DNA from: SYFY01 sp031385325
Lineage (GTDB): Bacteria > Pseudomonadota > Gammaproteobacteria > Pseudomonadales > Azotimanducaceae
Reading direction: 5' to 3'
Assembly: GCA_031385325.1 (NCBI GenBank)
Contig: JANNBJ010000236.1
Coordinates: 1 to 26,946 of the forward strand
DNA length: 26,946 nt
This document shows, one piece after another, positions 7,936-15,497 of the stretch; position 1 is the stretch's first letter; each line of letters opens with the position of its first letter. The position numbers and the translations under genes are program-made. Under the pieces are notes generated by a model. It was not told the origin of the DNA, searched no databases, and saw only the letters and a list, made by a program, of their open reading frames with translations.

Positions 7936-8799
7936 ATGAGCGTGTTGGGTCGCGCCTTCATGTGGATCATTGTGGCCTATCTTGCCGCGCTCGCGCTCGC
8001 GGTGCCAACGGTGCACTGGGCGGTTGCGCAAGGGTATTCCTCAACCTGGTCGGCTGCGATGGCCGATGTGGTCGCCACCATCGTCATCTATGGCTTCAGC
8101 CTTGCCTTCAGGAATGCGAGTTTCTACGACGCCTACTGGAGTGTGATTCCTCCTGTGCTGGCCGGCTATCTGATGTGGGCGGCGGGCGGCGTGGATCTGC
8201 GTGGTGGCATTGCGCTTGCGATTGTCCTGTATTGGGCCCTTCGTCTGACGGCCAACTGGGCCCGAGGCTGGACCGGTCTTGAGCATGAAGACTGGCGCTA
8301 CATCAACCTGCGTGCCCAGACCGGCGTGTTCTATCAGCCCGTCAACTTCCTCGGCATTCACCTGTTCCCGACAGTGCTGGTCTATTTCGGCTGCCTGCCT
8401 TTCTGGGCGATGGGGGCCAGTGATGCGCCGCTGTCCTGGATCGATGGTATTGCTGCCGTGCTTGGTGTCGCGGCGGTCTCGCTAGAATGGAAAGCCGACG
8501 AAGAACTGCGCGCGTTTCGAAAGGCATCATCCGGAAGTGGACGTGTGCTGGATACCGGTGTGTGGTCTTGGTGCCGCCACCCCAACTATCTGGGCGAGAT
8601 TTCGTTCTGGGCCGCCATCGCCCTGTTTGGGTATGCCGCGTCTGGCAAGCCCTGGGTGTTCATCGGCTTCGGCATGATGGTGGTGCTGTTTGTCGGCATC
8701 AGCATTCCCATGCTCGAGAAGAAACAGATCGATGCCAAACCGGCGTATGCGGATTACCGACGATCAACCGCCATGCTGCTGCCGCGGTTCTGGAAGTGA
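7936..8799 (+). CDS. DUF1295 membrane protein (steroid 5-alpha-reductase / isoprenylcysteine methyltransferase fold)
   Basis: This 287-residue protein has about six to eight hydrophobic segments. The family signature is clear: EDWRYINLR (118-126) in the middle and GVWSWCRHPNYLGE (208-221) near the end, followed by a late YADYRR segment. The RHPNYxGE motif is shared with the ICMT and 5-alpha-reductase fold, which binds a nucleotide or SAM cofactor beside a membrane-embedded lipid substrate. The exact reaction is not known for most DUF1295 proteins. The start could be 7936 or the ATG at 7960; neither has a strong ribosome site. The stop overlaps or abuts the next gene, so it is probably co-transcribed with the phosphodiesterase, and its divergent neighbour is also a membrane lipid enzyme. 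Confidence 0.88.
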   Translation: MSVLGRAFMWIIVAYLAALALAVPTVHWAVAQGYSSTWSAAMADVVATIVIYGFSLAFRNASFYDAYWSVIPPVLAGYLMWAAGGVDLRGGIALAIVLYWALRLTANWARGWTGLEHEDWRYINLRAQTGVFYQPVNFLGIHLFPTVLVYFGCLPFWAMGASDAPLSWIDGIAAVLGVAAVSLEWKADEELRAFRKASSGSGRVLDTGVWSWCRHPNYLGEISFWAAIALFGYAASGKPWVFIGFGMMVVLFVGISIPMLEKKQIDAKPAYADYRRSTAMLLPRFWK

Positions 8800-9950
8800 A
8801 AGCCATGTGGTGGGTTGTCTCGTGTGCGCTCCTGTCATGGACCACCGCAGCGCAAGCGATCTGTCCTCTCGTGATTGCCCACCGTGGGGCCAGCGGCGAA
8901 CGACCAGAGCACACTCTGGCCGCCTATCAACTGGCCGTCGAACAAGGCGCAGACTTCATCGAAGTCGATCTCGTGCCAACCAGAGATGGCATCCTGATCG
9001 CGCGCCATGAAAACGCGCTGGCGCTGGTTGCGCTTCTGCCCGACGGGTCCATTACCCGCGTTCATGGCGAGCCGGTGATTACCGAGGCCACCACCAATGT
9101 GGCGACGAAGCCGGAGTTCAGCGCGCGACTGACCGTCAAGGTGATCGACGGGCGGCCCATGGGTGGCTGGTTCAGCGAAGACTTCACCCTTGCCGAGATC
9201 AAGACGCTTCGTGCGCGCGAGCGTATGCCGACATTGCGGCCTGCCAACACGGCCTACGATGATCAGTTCGAGATTCCTGCCTTTGCGGAAGTACTCGCGC
9301 TCGCCAGAACTGGCACCGTTGGCGTTTACCCTGAGCTCAAGCACTACACGTATTTCATGAACGAAGCGTTGTCGACGTCCGGCCAGCCTGTTCGTCACGA
9401 CACCGTGCTGTTGTTGATCCGCGATCTGCTGTCGGCAGGTTTCGAAGATCCCGCTCGCCTCTTCATCCAGTCGTTCGAGGTTGAGCCTCTGCTGCGGCTG
9501 CGAGCGCTGGCCAACGCCGGTGAAGCACCCGATTGGCCGTTGGTGCAGCTCACCGGCCCGGCTGACAGTGTCCCCTATGATCTGGCGGCGCGAGCGAGAG
9601 CCGGTACGTTGGATGGTTTGTCAGACCTGTTTGCGACTTTCGGTGGCGCACCACGCGCAATGAGCTATGGCGAACTTCTGGCGGCGCCTGCGAAACTCAA
9701 GACGAGTCATGCAGATGCCGCAGGCCCGGCGTATCAGGCACTGTTGGCCGATCACGCGTTGGGCCCGCGTCTGCAACGATCCGGTCTCGCTGTTCATGCC
9801 TACACCCTTCGACAGGAGAAAGCCTTCCTCCCCGATCAAGTCTCGCTCGCAGCGTTGTACGCTGAATTGATCGAACTCGGAGTGAGCGGTGTGTTTACCG
9901 ACAATGTGCCGCAAGTGCGCGAGGTCATGGCAGGCTGTAGGGCAGATTGA
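8796..9950 (+). CDS. Exported glycerophosphodiester phosphodiesterase (GlpQ-like)
   Basis: This 384-residue protein hydrolyses glycerophosphodiesters to glycerol-3-phosphate and an alcohol. Active-site residues are visible: AHRG (H29, R30), the EVD metal ligands (E56, D58) and the second histidine in ARHE (H71), then PELKH further on. The likely start is the GTG at 8796, which overlaps the DUF1295 stop as GTGA and gives a signal peptide with a positive charge (MKAMWW...TTAAQA, cut after A21). The ATG at 8805 is the alternative. A frame open much further upstream (from 8487) only shadows the DUF1295 gene. The insertion between the catalytic half and the PELKH strand is long, as in periplasmic GlpQ. 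Coupling to a membrane lipid enzyme suggests turnover of phospholipid head groups, which is inference. Confidence 0.92.
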   Translation: MKAMWWVVSCALLSWTTAAQAICPLVIAHRGASGERPEHTLAAYQLAVEQGADFIEVDLVPTRDGILIARHENALALVALLPDGSITRVHGEPVITEATTNVATKPEFSARLTVKVIDGRPMGGWFSEDFTLAEIKTLRARERMPTLRPANTAYDDQFEIPAFAEVLALARTGTVGVYPELKHYTYFMNEALSTSGQPVRHDTVLLLIRDLLSAGFEDPARLFIQSFEVEPLLRLRALANAGEAPDWPLVQLTGPADSVPYDLAARARAGTLDGLSDLFATFGGAPRAMSYGELLAAPAKLKTSHADAAGPAYQALLADHALGPRLQRSGLAVHAYTLRQEKAFLPDQVSLAALYAELIELGVSGVFTDNVPQVREVMAGCRAD

Positions 9951-9987
9951 TCATTCAGCGATTTCGCCTGCGAAGCTCGCATGTAGT

Positions 9988-9999
9988 AGCTGATCAGCT
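9988..9999. other. 12-base perfect palindrome between convergent genes
   Basis: AGCTGATCAGCT lies in the 55-base gap between the phosphodiesterase stop (9950) and the MFS stop (10006). It could be a weak bidirectional terminator or a protein site, but the stem is short and there is no T-run. Confidence 0.3.
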
Positions 10000-10005
10000 C
10001 GAATG

Positions 10006-11259
10006 TCAGGTTGCAAAACCCTGATCGATACGGCGCACGGCGGACATTCGAGCCCACAGTGTCAGTGTGATCAGCACCAGGACGATGCCACTGGCTTCGA
10101 GCCCGGTCTGTACACCGTAGTGCTCGGCAAGCCAGCTCACCGGCAGCAGGCCGATCGGCATGAGGCCATGTGACATCAGGTCAATACTCATCACCCGTCC
10201 TCGCATGGACTGATCCACCTGCAGTTGCACCAGGCTGCGGTTCATCGACATGTTCACGGCGCTCGTGAAGCCCAAAACCGAGATACACGCCATCGACCAC
10301 ACCAGTGTGGACGTTGCCGCGAAGGCCATCAGACTGACGCCCCACATGACTTCACTCAGGAACAGCCAGAACCCCTTGTGGCGAATATGGCCGAGTCTTG
10401 CGAGCAACAGCGAGCCAATGATTGCGCCAGTGCCCATGCCGGTCATCAGCGTGCCGAGTGTGTCTGGCCCACCTTTGAGAATGTCGATGTTGAACGCAGG
10501 CAGCAGACTGTTGATCGACAGGCCAAACAGAAATGGCATGATCGAAAGCAGGATCAGCCCGCCAACAATGGGCGAGCCAACCACATATTTCAGTGCGTTC
10601 TGCGCATCCCTGAGTGGCGTGGCAGTCGCCAGCGGCGAAGGCTTTCCCTCGTGACGAATGCCGAACACGGTGAATGCGGCAATGAAGTAGAGGACCGACA
10701 GTACGACATAAACCATACCGACGCCGAACTCCGACGAAGTATCTCCGCCTGCGAGGAGCGCGATCATGTAACCGGCGAGAGCCGGGCCAAGAATGCGTGC
10801 AAGATTCCACGCCGCTGTGTTGAACGCCATGGCGTTGAACATCAGCGTTTCGCCAACCAGTTCGGGGATAAAGGCGGTGCGGGCGGGAATCGACAACGCC
10901 AAGAGCGTTCCGTTGATGAAGCCTACCCAGAGAAAGTCGAAGAAGGTGACGTGACCCGCCAGGACGATGCTGGCCATGAACAACGTACTCACCCCATTGA
11001 GCAACTGGCACCAGAACAACACCGGCTTCTTGGCCACACGATCGGCAAGCACACCGCCCAACAGTGAAAACAGGACCTGGGGCAGCATGAAGGCGAGGGT
11101 GACCCATGCCAGATTCATGGCCGATACCGTCATCTCGTACACCAGCCAGCCTTGTGCCACGAGCTGCATGTTCATCGAGAATGCGGAGCCGACCATACCG
11201 ATCCAGAGGAACAGATAGTCACGAACTTTCAGCGAGGCAAAGGTAGAGGTATCAGTCAT
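10006..11259 (-). CDS. MFS transporter, EntS/MFS_3-like efflux protein
   Basis: This 417-residue membrane protein has about 12 hydrophobic segments. The ATG at 11259 overlaps the arfB stop (ATGACTGA, 8 bases), giving translational coupling; the frame open upstream to 11376 only shadows arfB. The TM2-TM3 loop has GGVLADRVAKKPVL, the MFS signature. A later SMRGRVMSI segment followed by a MPIGLLPVSW helix is typical of the MFS_3 (enterobactin-exporter-like) group. These proteins are usually exporters of small molecules. Its resemblance to the MFS at 3140-4342 in motif order and length suggests the same subfamily. The substrate is unknown. Confidence 0.87.
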   Translation of the reverse strand: MTDTSTFASLKVRDYLFLWIGMVGSAFSMNMQLVAQGWLVYEMTVSAMNLAWVTLAFMLPQVLFSLLGGVLADRVAKKPVLFWCQLLNGVSTLFMASIVLAGHVTFFDFLWVGFINGTLLALSIPARTAFIPELVGETLMFNAMAFNTAAWNLARILGPALAGYMIALLAGGDTSSEFGVGMVYVVLSVLYFIAAFTVFGIRHEGKPSPLATATPLRDAQNALKYVVGSPIVGGLILLSIMPFLFGLSINSLLPAFNIDILKGGPDTLGTLMTGMGTGAIIGSLLLARLGHIRHKGFWLFLSEVMWGVSLMAFAATSTLVWSMACISVLGFTSAVNMSMNRSLVQLQVDQSMRGRVMSIDLMSHGLMPIGLLPVSWLAEHYGVQTGLEASGIVLVLITLTLWARMSAVRRIDQGFAT

Positions 11260-11662
11260 CCGCGCCGTCCGGTGAGCGGCGAAGGCGCTTGAGCACGGCT
11301 TCTTTCTTTTTGGTATCCAGACGTTTGCGCACGGAAGAAGTGGTCGGGCGCGTTGGCACCCGTTTGCGTGGCACATGCCGGGCCTGAACGATCAACTCGC
11401 ACAATCGCTGCACTGCCAGTTCGCGGTTCTGCAGCTGCGATCGTGATTCATCGACGAAAAAAACGATTCGACCGTCGGTGGTCGCTTTTTGACCGGCGAG
11501 CGCCAGCAGTCGTCGCTGCACCGGGGCGGTCTCGCCCAGCAGCGCGACGCCCACGTGCAGTTGCACGGCGGTGGACACCTTGTTCACGTTCTGGCCGCCC
11601 GGGCCTCGGGAGCGGACGAACTGAAACGACAGTGCCGCCTCTGGAATATCGTTGGGATGCAT
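11252..11662 (-). CDS. arfB: Alternative ribosome-rescue factor ArfB (peptidyl-tRNA hydrolase, YaeJ)
   Basis: This 136-residue protein is close to E. coli ArfB in length (140). It has the RGPGGQNVNKVST motif (GGQ at 22-24) that catalyses peptidyl-tRNA hydrolysis. It also has the basic C-terminal tail (RKRVPTRPT, RKRLDTKKKE, LKRLRRSP), which inserts into the empty mRNA channel of stalled ribosomes. Full release factors have extra domains that are absent here. It is the first gene of a pair with the MFS exporter at 10006, whose start codon sits inside its last codons. The 50 bases to the divergent gene at 11713 must hold its promoter. Confidence 0.95.
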   Translation of the reverse strand: MHPNDIPEAALSFQFVRSRGPGGQNVNKVSTAVQLHVGVALLGETAPVQRRLLALAGQKATTDGRIVFFVDESRSQLQNRELAVQRLCELIVQARHVPRKRVPTRPTTSSVRKRLDTKKKEAVLKRLRRSPDGADD

Positions 11663-11712
11663 GATGGTTGAGGCAATAATAGCCGCTTGTGCACTCAGCA
11701 GGAGAGGAACTC

Positions 11713-12912
11713 GTGAACAGATTGCATCACCGATGGTTGTTGGCCCTGGTTGCCTTGGTCCTGACAGGTTTCGGCCGCGCCGACGAAGACGACTATGCGC
11801 TCCACTTCGGCGTGCATTTCAATGTCCAGAAGCAGGTGGTGGAGGCGCGGTTACGTGTCGACCAATCGAAGACAGCCATCGACTACATTGACTTCGAAGC
11901 TCCGGCCGAGCACTTCAGTCGGTTCAAAGGGGAAGGCAAGGTCCAGCACACCGATGGCCGTCTTCTGTGGACGATCCCGAGGAAAGGCGGGGAATTGCGC
12001 TGGGACTATACCGTCGATAGCAAGCGTGGTTCTGGTTATGACGCGCTGTTCACGGAGAAATGGGCGATGCTTCGCCTCGATAGCGTATTCCCCGGCTCGC
12101 GCACCCGGACTAACAAAAGTGCAAACGTCACGGCAACGCTCGAGTTCTCCACCCCGAAAGGCTGGGTGGTCGATACGCGGTACGGCCGATGGATTGGCAA
12201 GAAACACGTTTTGCCGGCCGACTCGGATGGCTCTTACAGGCGTCCAAATGGTTGGTTGATTGCAGGCGAGCTGGGTATTCGTCGTGAAGATATTGCGGGC
12301 AGAAAGGTCGCGATTTCCGCACCGATGGGCGAAAACATCAGACGGCTCGATACGCTTGCCTATCTCTCCTGGACCCTTCCCGAACTGGTCAAGGTATTTC
12401 CGGACCTGCCGCCAAGACTATTGATCGTGTCAGCCGGCAAGCCGATGTGGCGAGGGGGCTTATCAGGCCCTGGATCATTGTTTCTGCACGCGGATCGCCC
12501 GTTGATCAGTGAAAACCGGACGAGCCCCATCCTGCACGAACTGGTGCATGTCGCCAGCCGCAGCCGAATGGCCGATGGCGAAGACTGGCTGGTAGAAGGC
12601 CTGGCCGAGTACTACGCGATGGTGTTCCTGAAGCGTAGTGGTGGAATCACCCAGCGGCGTTTCGACGAAGCGATCAACTGGCAACGTGACTGGGCCAATC
12701 GCAATGGCGGCAAACTCAGCGAGCCATCACGTGGCCCGAACACTGCACGTGCAGTGGTCAAGCTTGCCGATCTGGATCGACGCCTGCCCGGTGGCCTCGA
12801 TGCCTGGATTGCGAGTGTGCCAAAAGACAAGAAGATCGATTGTGCATCTCTCGCCAGGTTCGCAGCTCGGTCCAAGACGGCGTTCTGGGGCTGCGACATC
12901 GGCGGTGGTTAA
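11713..12912 (+). CDS. Exported zinc metallopeptidase-like protein (HExxH, gluzincin type)
   Basis: This 399-residue protein starts at GTG 11713, with AGGAGAGG about 6-8 bases upstream; another GTG at 11689 would put that ribosome site inside the gene. The N-terminus is a signal peptide (MNRLHHRW, then LLALVALVLTGFGRA before DEDD). The N-terminal half looks like beta strands, as in the N-terminal domain of M61 peptidases. The catalytic motif is HELVH (H275, E276, H279), and the third zinc ligand is probably E295 in WLVEGLAEYYA, matching the W-x-x-E-G-x-x-x-Y-Y pattern of M1/M61-like enzymes. The distance between H279 and E295 is a little shorter than in M1. It probably acts in the periplasm or outer membrane space. 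No PDZ domain is seen at the C-terminus, unlike classic M61. The substrate is unknown. Confidence 0.82.
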   Translation: MNRLHHRWLLALVALVLTGFGRADEDDYALHFGVHFNVQKQVVEARLRVDQSKTAIDYIDFEAPAEHFSRFKGEGKVQHTDGRLLWTIPRKGGELRWDYTVDSKRGSGYDALFTEKWAMLRLDSVFPGSRTRTNKSANVTATLEFSTPKGWVVDTRYGRWIGKKHVLPADSDGSYRRPNGWLIAGELGIRREDIAGRKVAISAPMGENIRRLDTLAYLSWTLPELVKVFPDLPPRLLIVSAGKPMWRGGLSGPGSLFLHADRPLISENRTSPILHELVHVASRSRMADGEDWLVEGLAEYYAMVFLKRSGGITQRRFDEAINWQRDWANRNGGKLSEPSRGPNTARAVVKLADLDRRLPGGLDAWIASVPKDKKIDCASLARFAARSKTAFWGCDIGGG

Positions 12913-12943
12913 CACACATGCAACAAACCCCCTCCACTCAAGC

Positions 12944-13378
12944 ATGACGATCTCCATTCGTCCTGCGATGGCGGCCGACACCCGCGCACTGCAGGGATTG
13001 ATCGATGAGGTGTATCGAAACGCCACCTGGTTACCGGCCTCTGCCAATCGCTCGATCGATGTCACGCTTTCGACCAAGGGCGAGCGAATCATGGTTGCGG
13101 TCAATCGAGCGGGGCGACTCGTTGGATTCCTGTCGGTCTACGAAGTAGATGCGTTCGTTCACCATTTGTATGTCGCGGCTTCGACGCATCGTCAGGGCGT
13201 TGGCGCGGCGCTGCTCGAATCACTGAAGCCCTGGCTTGCGTATCCGTGGCGGCTGAAGTGCGTCTGCGCGAATACCTCAGCGCTTGCGTTCTATGACGCG
13301 GCCGGTTGGGTGGTCGAGGAAAAAGGCGAAGGTGAGGAAGGGCCGTATGTTCAACTGATCAGACATGCGGACCATTGA
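12944..13378 (+). CDS. GNAT family N-acetyltransferase
   Basis: This 144-residue single-domain protein transfers an acetyl group from acetyl-CoA to an amine. The acetyl-CoA loop is HRQGVGAALL (R83, Q84, G85, G87, A88), preceded by the strand VHHLYVAAS, and the family's NTSALAFYDAAGW segment (110-122) is present. I chose the ATG at 12944 because the protein then begins MTISIRPAM, the usual first strand; the frame runs back to 12638, but that part is antigene to the peptidase. The ribosome site is weak. It starts 31 bases after the peptidase stop and may share its transcript. The substrate cannot be predicted. Confidence 0.88.
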   Translation: MTISIRPAMAADTRALQGLIDEVYRNATWLPASANRSIDVTLSTKGERIMVAVNRAGRLVGFLSVYEVDAFVHHLYVAASTHRQGVGAALLESLKPWLAYPWRLKCVCANTSALAFYDAAGWVVEEKGEGEEGPYVQLIRHADH

Positions 13379-13621
13379 TCATGGCAAACTCGCATCGACC
13401 CTGCGTGGTCGCGACGCCACAGATTTTGTCGTCAAGGCTGAGCGCGGGGCGGCCAGCCAGACACAGATACTGATGGCTCGAATAACGGGAAACTACAAAC
13501 ATGGGAATGAACGGGTGGCGAAGCAGAAGGTGAAGGGGCGTCCGACGATCCGAACAGAGCGTCGCTGATGCGGGACGGACTGCGACACCCACCCATCCAC
13601 CGAAGCCGACAACCTTCACCA

Positions 13622-14038
13622 ATGCAAGCGCGACCTGTTTCAACAATCATCAAATACCTCTGGGCCTCTCCAGCTTCAGCGATCGGGGTCTGCTGGGGTT
13701 TCCTTGCAGTTCTGGTCGGCGCGAAGGTCAGCATTTTCACAGGCGTGCTGGAGATATCTCTTCGCCCTCGAAGCGCCCTCGTAACTCAGGCGCTGACGCG
13801 TCTGCCCTATGCTGCCATCACCTTCGGACATGTGGTGATCGCACAAAGTGAGGAGTACCAAACCTTGCTTCGAACACACGAAAGGGCGCACGTCGCGCAA
13901 TATGAACAATGGGGTCCGCTGTTCTTTGTCGCCTATCCACTGGAAAGCGCGTTGCAGCGGTTGCGGGGAAGACATCCTTATCTCGACAATCGTTTTGAGG
14001 TGTCTGCTCGATCAGCCGCCGCGCGGGTTTCACCTTAA
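13622..14038 (+). CDS. Small membrane protein with an HExxH motif, function unknown
   Basis: This 138-residue protein has one clear membrane helix (about 16-36), then a hydrophobic TFGHVVIA strand, and HERAH (H86, E87, H90) followed by VAQYEQWGPLFFVAYPLES and a DNRFE segment. I recognise this pattern (H-E-R-x-H-x-x-Q-Y-E-x-W-G-P then D-N-x-F-E) from conserved unnamed proteins of bacteria. HExxH suggests a zinc peptidase, but no peptidase has been assigned to this small family as far as I know. The ATG at 13622 is preferred over the upstream ATG at 13568 because the extra residues are hydrophilic and repetitive. The 243-base gap before it (13379-13621) holds nothing recognisable. It lies 18 bases before the GFA gene. 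Confidence 0.75.
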   Translation: MQARPVSTIIKYLWASPASAIGVCWGFLAVLVGAKVSIFTGVLEISLRPRSALVTQALTRLPYAAITFGHVVIAQSEEYQTLLRTHERAHVAQYEQWGPLFFVAYPLESALQRLRGRHPYLDNRFEVSARSAAARVSP

Positions 14039-14056
14039 CGAATGGGAGAGATGGCC

Positions 14057-14440
14057 ATGGCGTACAAAGGCTCGTGCATGTGTGGATCCGTTGAGTTTTC
14101 CTTTACCGGCCGCCCCAGGTTCGTCAAGGAGTGTGTGTGCGAATCCTGCCGTATCGCGCATGGAGCATCGGCGGTCGGGTGGGTTGGCGTCACATCGTCT
14201 CAGTTCAATCTGGATCGTGGTGAATCGTTGTTGCGCTGGTACCGCTCAAGTGCCGAATCGGAGAGGGGGTTTTGTCCCGATTGCGGCACTCGCATCCTGT
14301 TCCGATCCAGCAAGTGGCCCAACGAAGTTCATATGGCGTTGGCGTGCATTTCCGCCCCGCACGATCTCACCTCGACGGGTCTGAGTTTTGCCAGCGAAAT
14401 GCCGCAGTGGACGGCGTTGTCACCACAGGAAGGTGCCTGA
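14057..14440 (+). CDS. GFA family protein (CENP-V/glutathione-dependent formaldehyde-activating fold)
   Basis: This 127-residue protein has the zinc-binding cysteine pattern of the family: SCMCG (C7, C9), CVCESC (C26, C28, C31) and CPDCG (C73, C76). The founding member Gfa was proposed to speed addition of formaldehyde to glutathione, but most family members have no tested function. GGGAGAG about six bases before the ATG at 14057 favours this start over ATGs at 14042 and 14051. A second GFA protein with nearly the same cysteine spacing lies at 23052. It follows the HExxH membrane protein by 18 bases and may be in the same operon. Confidence 0.9.
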   Translation: MAYKGSCMCGSVEFSFTGRPRFVKECVCESCRIAHGASAVGWVGVTSSQFNLDRGESLLRWYRSSAESERGFCPDCGTRILFRSSKWPNEVHMALACISAPHDLTSTGLSFASEMPQWTALSPQEGA

Positions 14441-14551
14441 TAGCGCGAGTATGCAGCTGGCAGTTGTACCTTCTGCAACTCATGCGGTGCGGCCGGGCCA
14501 GCAGACAGATCGAAGAGAAGCTCCTGTTCACAAGATCACAGCGAGGTATCG

Positions 14552-14989
14552 ATGAAGCCCTTCACCAGTGTTGAAGTTGCCGCAAAATTCGATACATATC
14601 CTCCGCAAGCACGACGAAAGCTCATGGCCCTCAGGGAGCTCGTGTTCAAGACAGCGGCTGCAACCGAGGGTGTTGGCGAACTTGAGGAATCGTTGAAGTG
14701 GGGAGAGCCTGCCTATACGCCGAAGAACAAGAGTGGCTGTGCAGTTCGTATCGACATGAAGAAGAAAAGCCCTTCGCAGTATGCGATGTACTTTCTTTGC
14801 CAGACCAATCTGGTCGAGACCTTCAGAACCATGTTCCCGACCGACTTCGTATTCGAGGGCAATCGAGCGCTGGTGTTTTCGCTGGATGAGAGGGTCTCAA
14901 CCGACGCGTTGACGGAGTGCATAACGGCGTCGTTTACCTATCATCTGAAGAAGCAGGGTGCTGGTTCCGGGGAGCGAAAAAAGAAGTGA
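14552..14989 (+). CDS. DUF1801 domain protein (YdhG-like)
   Basis: This is a 145-residue soluble protein. The pattern is typical of DUF1801: an early helix with RRKLMALRELVFKTA, then ESLKWGEPAYTP, a MYFLCQTNLVETFR segment and VFEGNRALVFSLDE, ending in a lysine-rich tail (ERKKK). Members of the family are small proteins related to iron-binding frataxin-like YdhG; the function is not known. A good G-rich ribosome site (CGAGG) precedes the ATG. A 111-base gap separates it from the GFA gene, and it ends 25 bases before the VOC gene. Confidence 0.85.
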   Translation: MKPFTSVEVAAKFDTYPPQARRKLMALRELVFKTAAATEGVGELEESLKWGEPAYTPKNKSGCAVRIDMKKKSPSQYAMYFLCQTNLVETFRTMFPTDFVFEGNRALVFSLDERVSTDALTECITASFTYHLKKQGAGSGERKKK

Positions 14990-15014
14990 GGCAGCGAAGG
15001 AGCGGGAGGGTTCA

Positions 15015-15401
15015 ATGAAAAGCCGAAAACCGATTTTCATTCACTACGTGCATGACATGCGTCGGGCTCGAAGTTTCTACGAGACCGTATTTGAGGTATC
15101 GCCAACATTCGCTTCAAGGGGCTGGACCACCCTTGGTTTCGGCACGTTTGAGCTGGCGCTGCACATCCTGTCACCTGGCCACGTGGAAGAAGCCCCGCTA
15201 CCGCATGCTGGCCTGAATCTGGAAGTTGATCTCATCGAAGAGATGCAACAACGCATCGAAGAGCACGGCGGCGTCATGACGGAGCTTCGAGAGGCACAGG
15301 CCAACGTGCCCGATCGGGTGGCAACCTTTCGAGACCCGGACGGCAATGGCTTCGAGCTCAGACAGCATGTCGGATTTCCGGATCAAACCTCAGGCACGTA
15401 A
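15015..15401 (+). CDS. VOC superfamily protein (glyoxalase/bleomycin-resistance fold)
   Basis: This 128-residue protein has two beta-alpha-beta-beta-beta halves. It begins with the strand IFIHYVHDM followed by RARSFYETVF, typical of VOC proteins, and ends with FRDPDGNGFELRQH, where the glutamate is the usual metal ligand. H10 or H13 is a likely first ligand. A strong site, GGGAGG, lies eight bases before the ATG at 15015; a longer frame begins at 14958 inside DUF1801 and is rejected. VOC proteins include glyoxalases, dioxygenases and drug-binding proteins, so the exact role is open. The second VOC protein in the window is at 25061. Confidence 0.88.
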   Translation: MKSRKPIFIHYVHDMRRARSFYETVFEVSPTFASRGWTTLGFGTFELALHILSPGHVEEAPLPHAGLNLEVDLIEEMQQRIEEHGGVMTELREAQANVPDRVATFRDPDGNGFELRQHVGFPDQTSGT

Positions 15402-15443
15402 ACGGTCGGCCTTCCCTGCACGCCTGCCAGGATGGTCAGGCGC

Positions 15444-15471
15444 TTCACCTTGCCGATCACCTCGTTATACT
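15444..15471 (+). promoter_or_regulatory. Possible sigma-70 promoter for the acyl-CoA dehydrogenase gene
   Basis: TTCACC (15444-15449) and TATACT (15466-15471) are separated by 16 bases and lie 26 bases before the ATG. The -10 box is good and the -35 box is weak. Confidence 0.35.
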
Positions 15472-15497
15472 CCCGGGTCTGGAACAGGGAGAACGTG

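Noticed and set aside
8487..8795. N-terminal extension of the phosphodiesterase frame
   Set aside because: It overlaps the DUF1295 gene in another frame and would bury the signal peptide that begins at 8796 or 8805.
10225..11067. 280-codon open frame on the plus strand
   Set aside because: Antisense to the second MFS gene; its composition is rich in His, Gln, Arg and Glu, as expected of the complement of a membrane protein.
12638..12943. N-terminal extension of the GNAT frame
   Set aside because: It shadows the end of the metallopeptidase gene; the GNAT fold begins at 12944.
13365..13568. 67-codon frame between the GNAT and HExxH genes
   Set aside because: It has no ribosome site, no recognisable motif, and overlaps the end of the GNAT gene; probably non-coding.
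13490..13620. Possible integron attC-like site before the small-protein genes
   Set aside because: No paired core sites or suitable inverted repeats are visible, and the genes on both sides overlap or differ in strand, unlike cassettes.
15383..15490. Minus-strand segment with a protein-like ending (KRLTILAGV, then TVYVPEV)
   Set aside because: The composition looks plausible as a gene tail, but I cannot name a family. The frame has no supported start, it overlaps the VOC gene end and the acyl-CoA dehydrogenase promoter region, and its upstream part is antisense to that gene.
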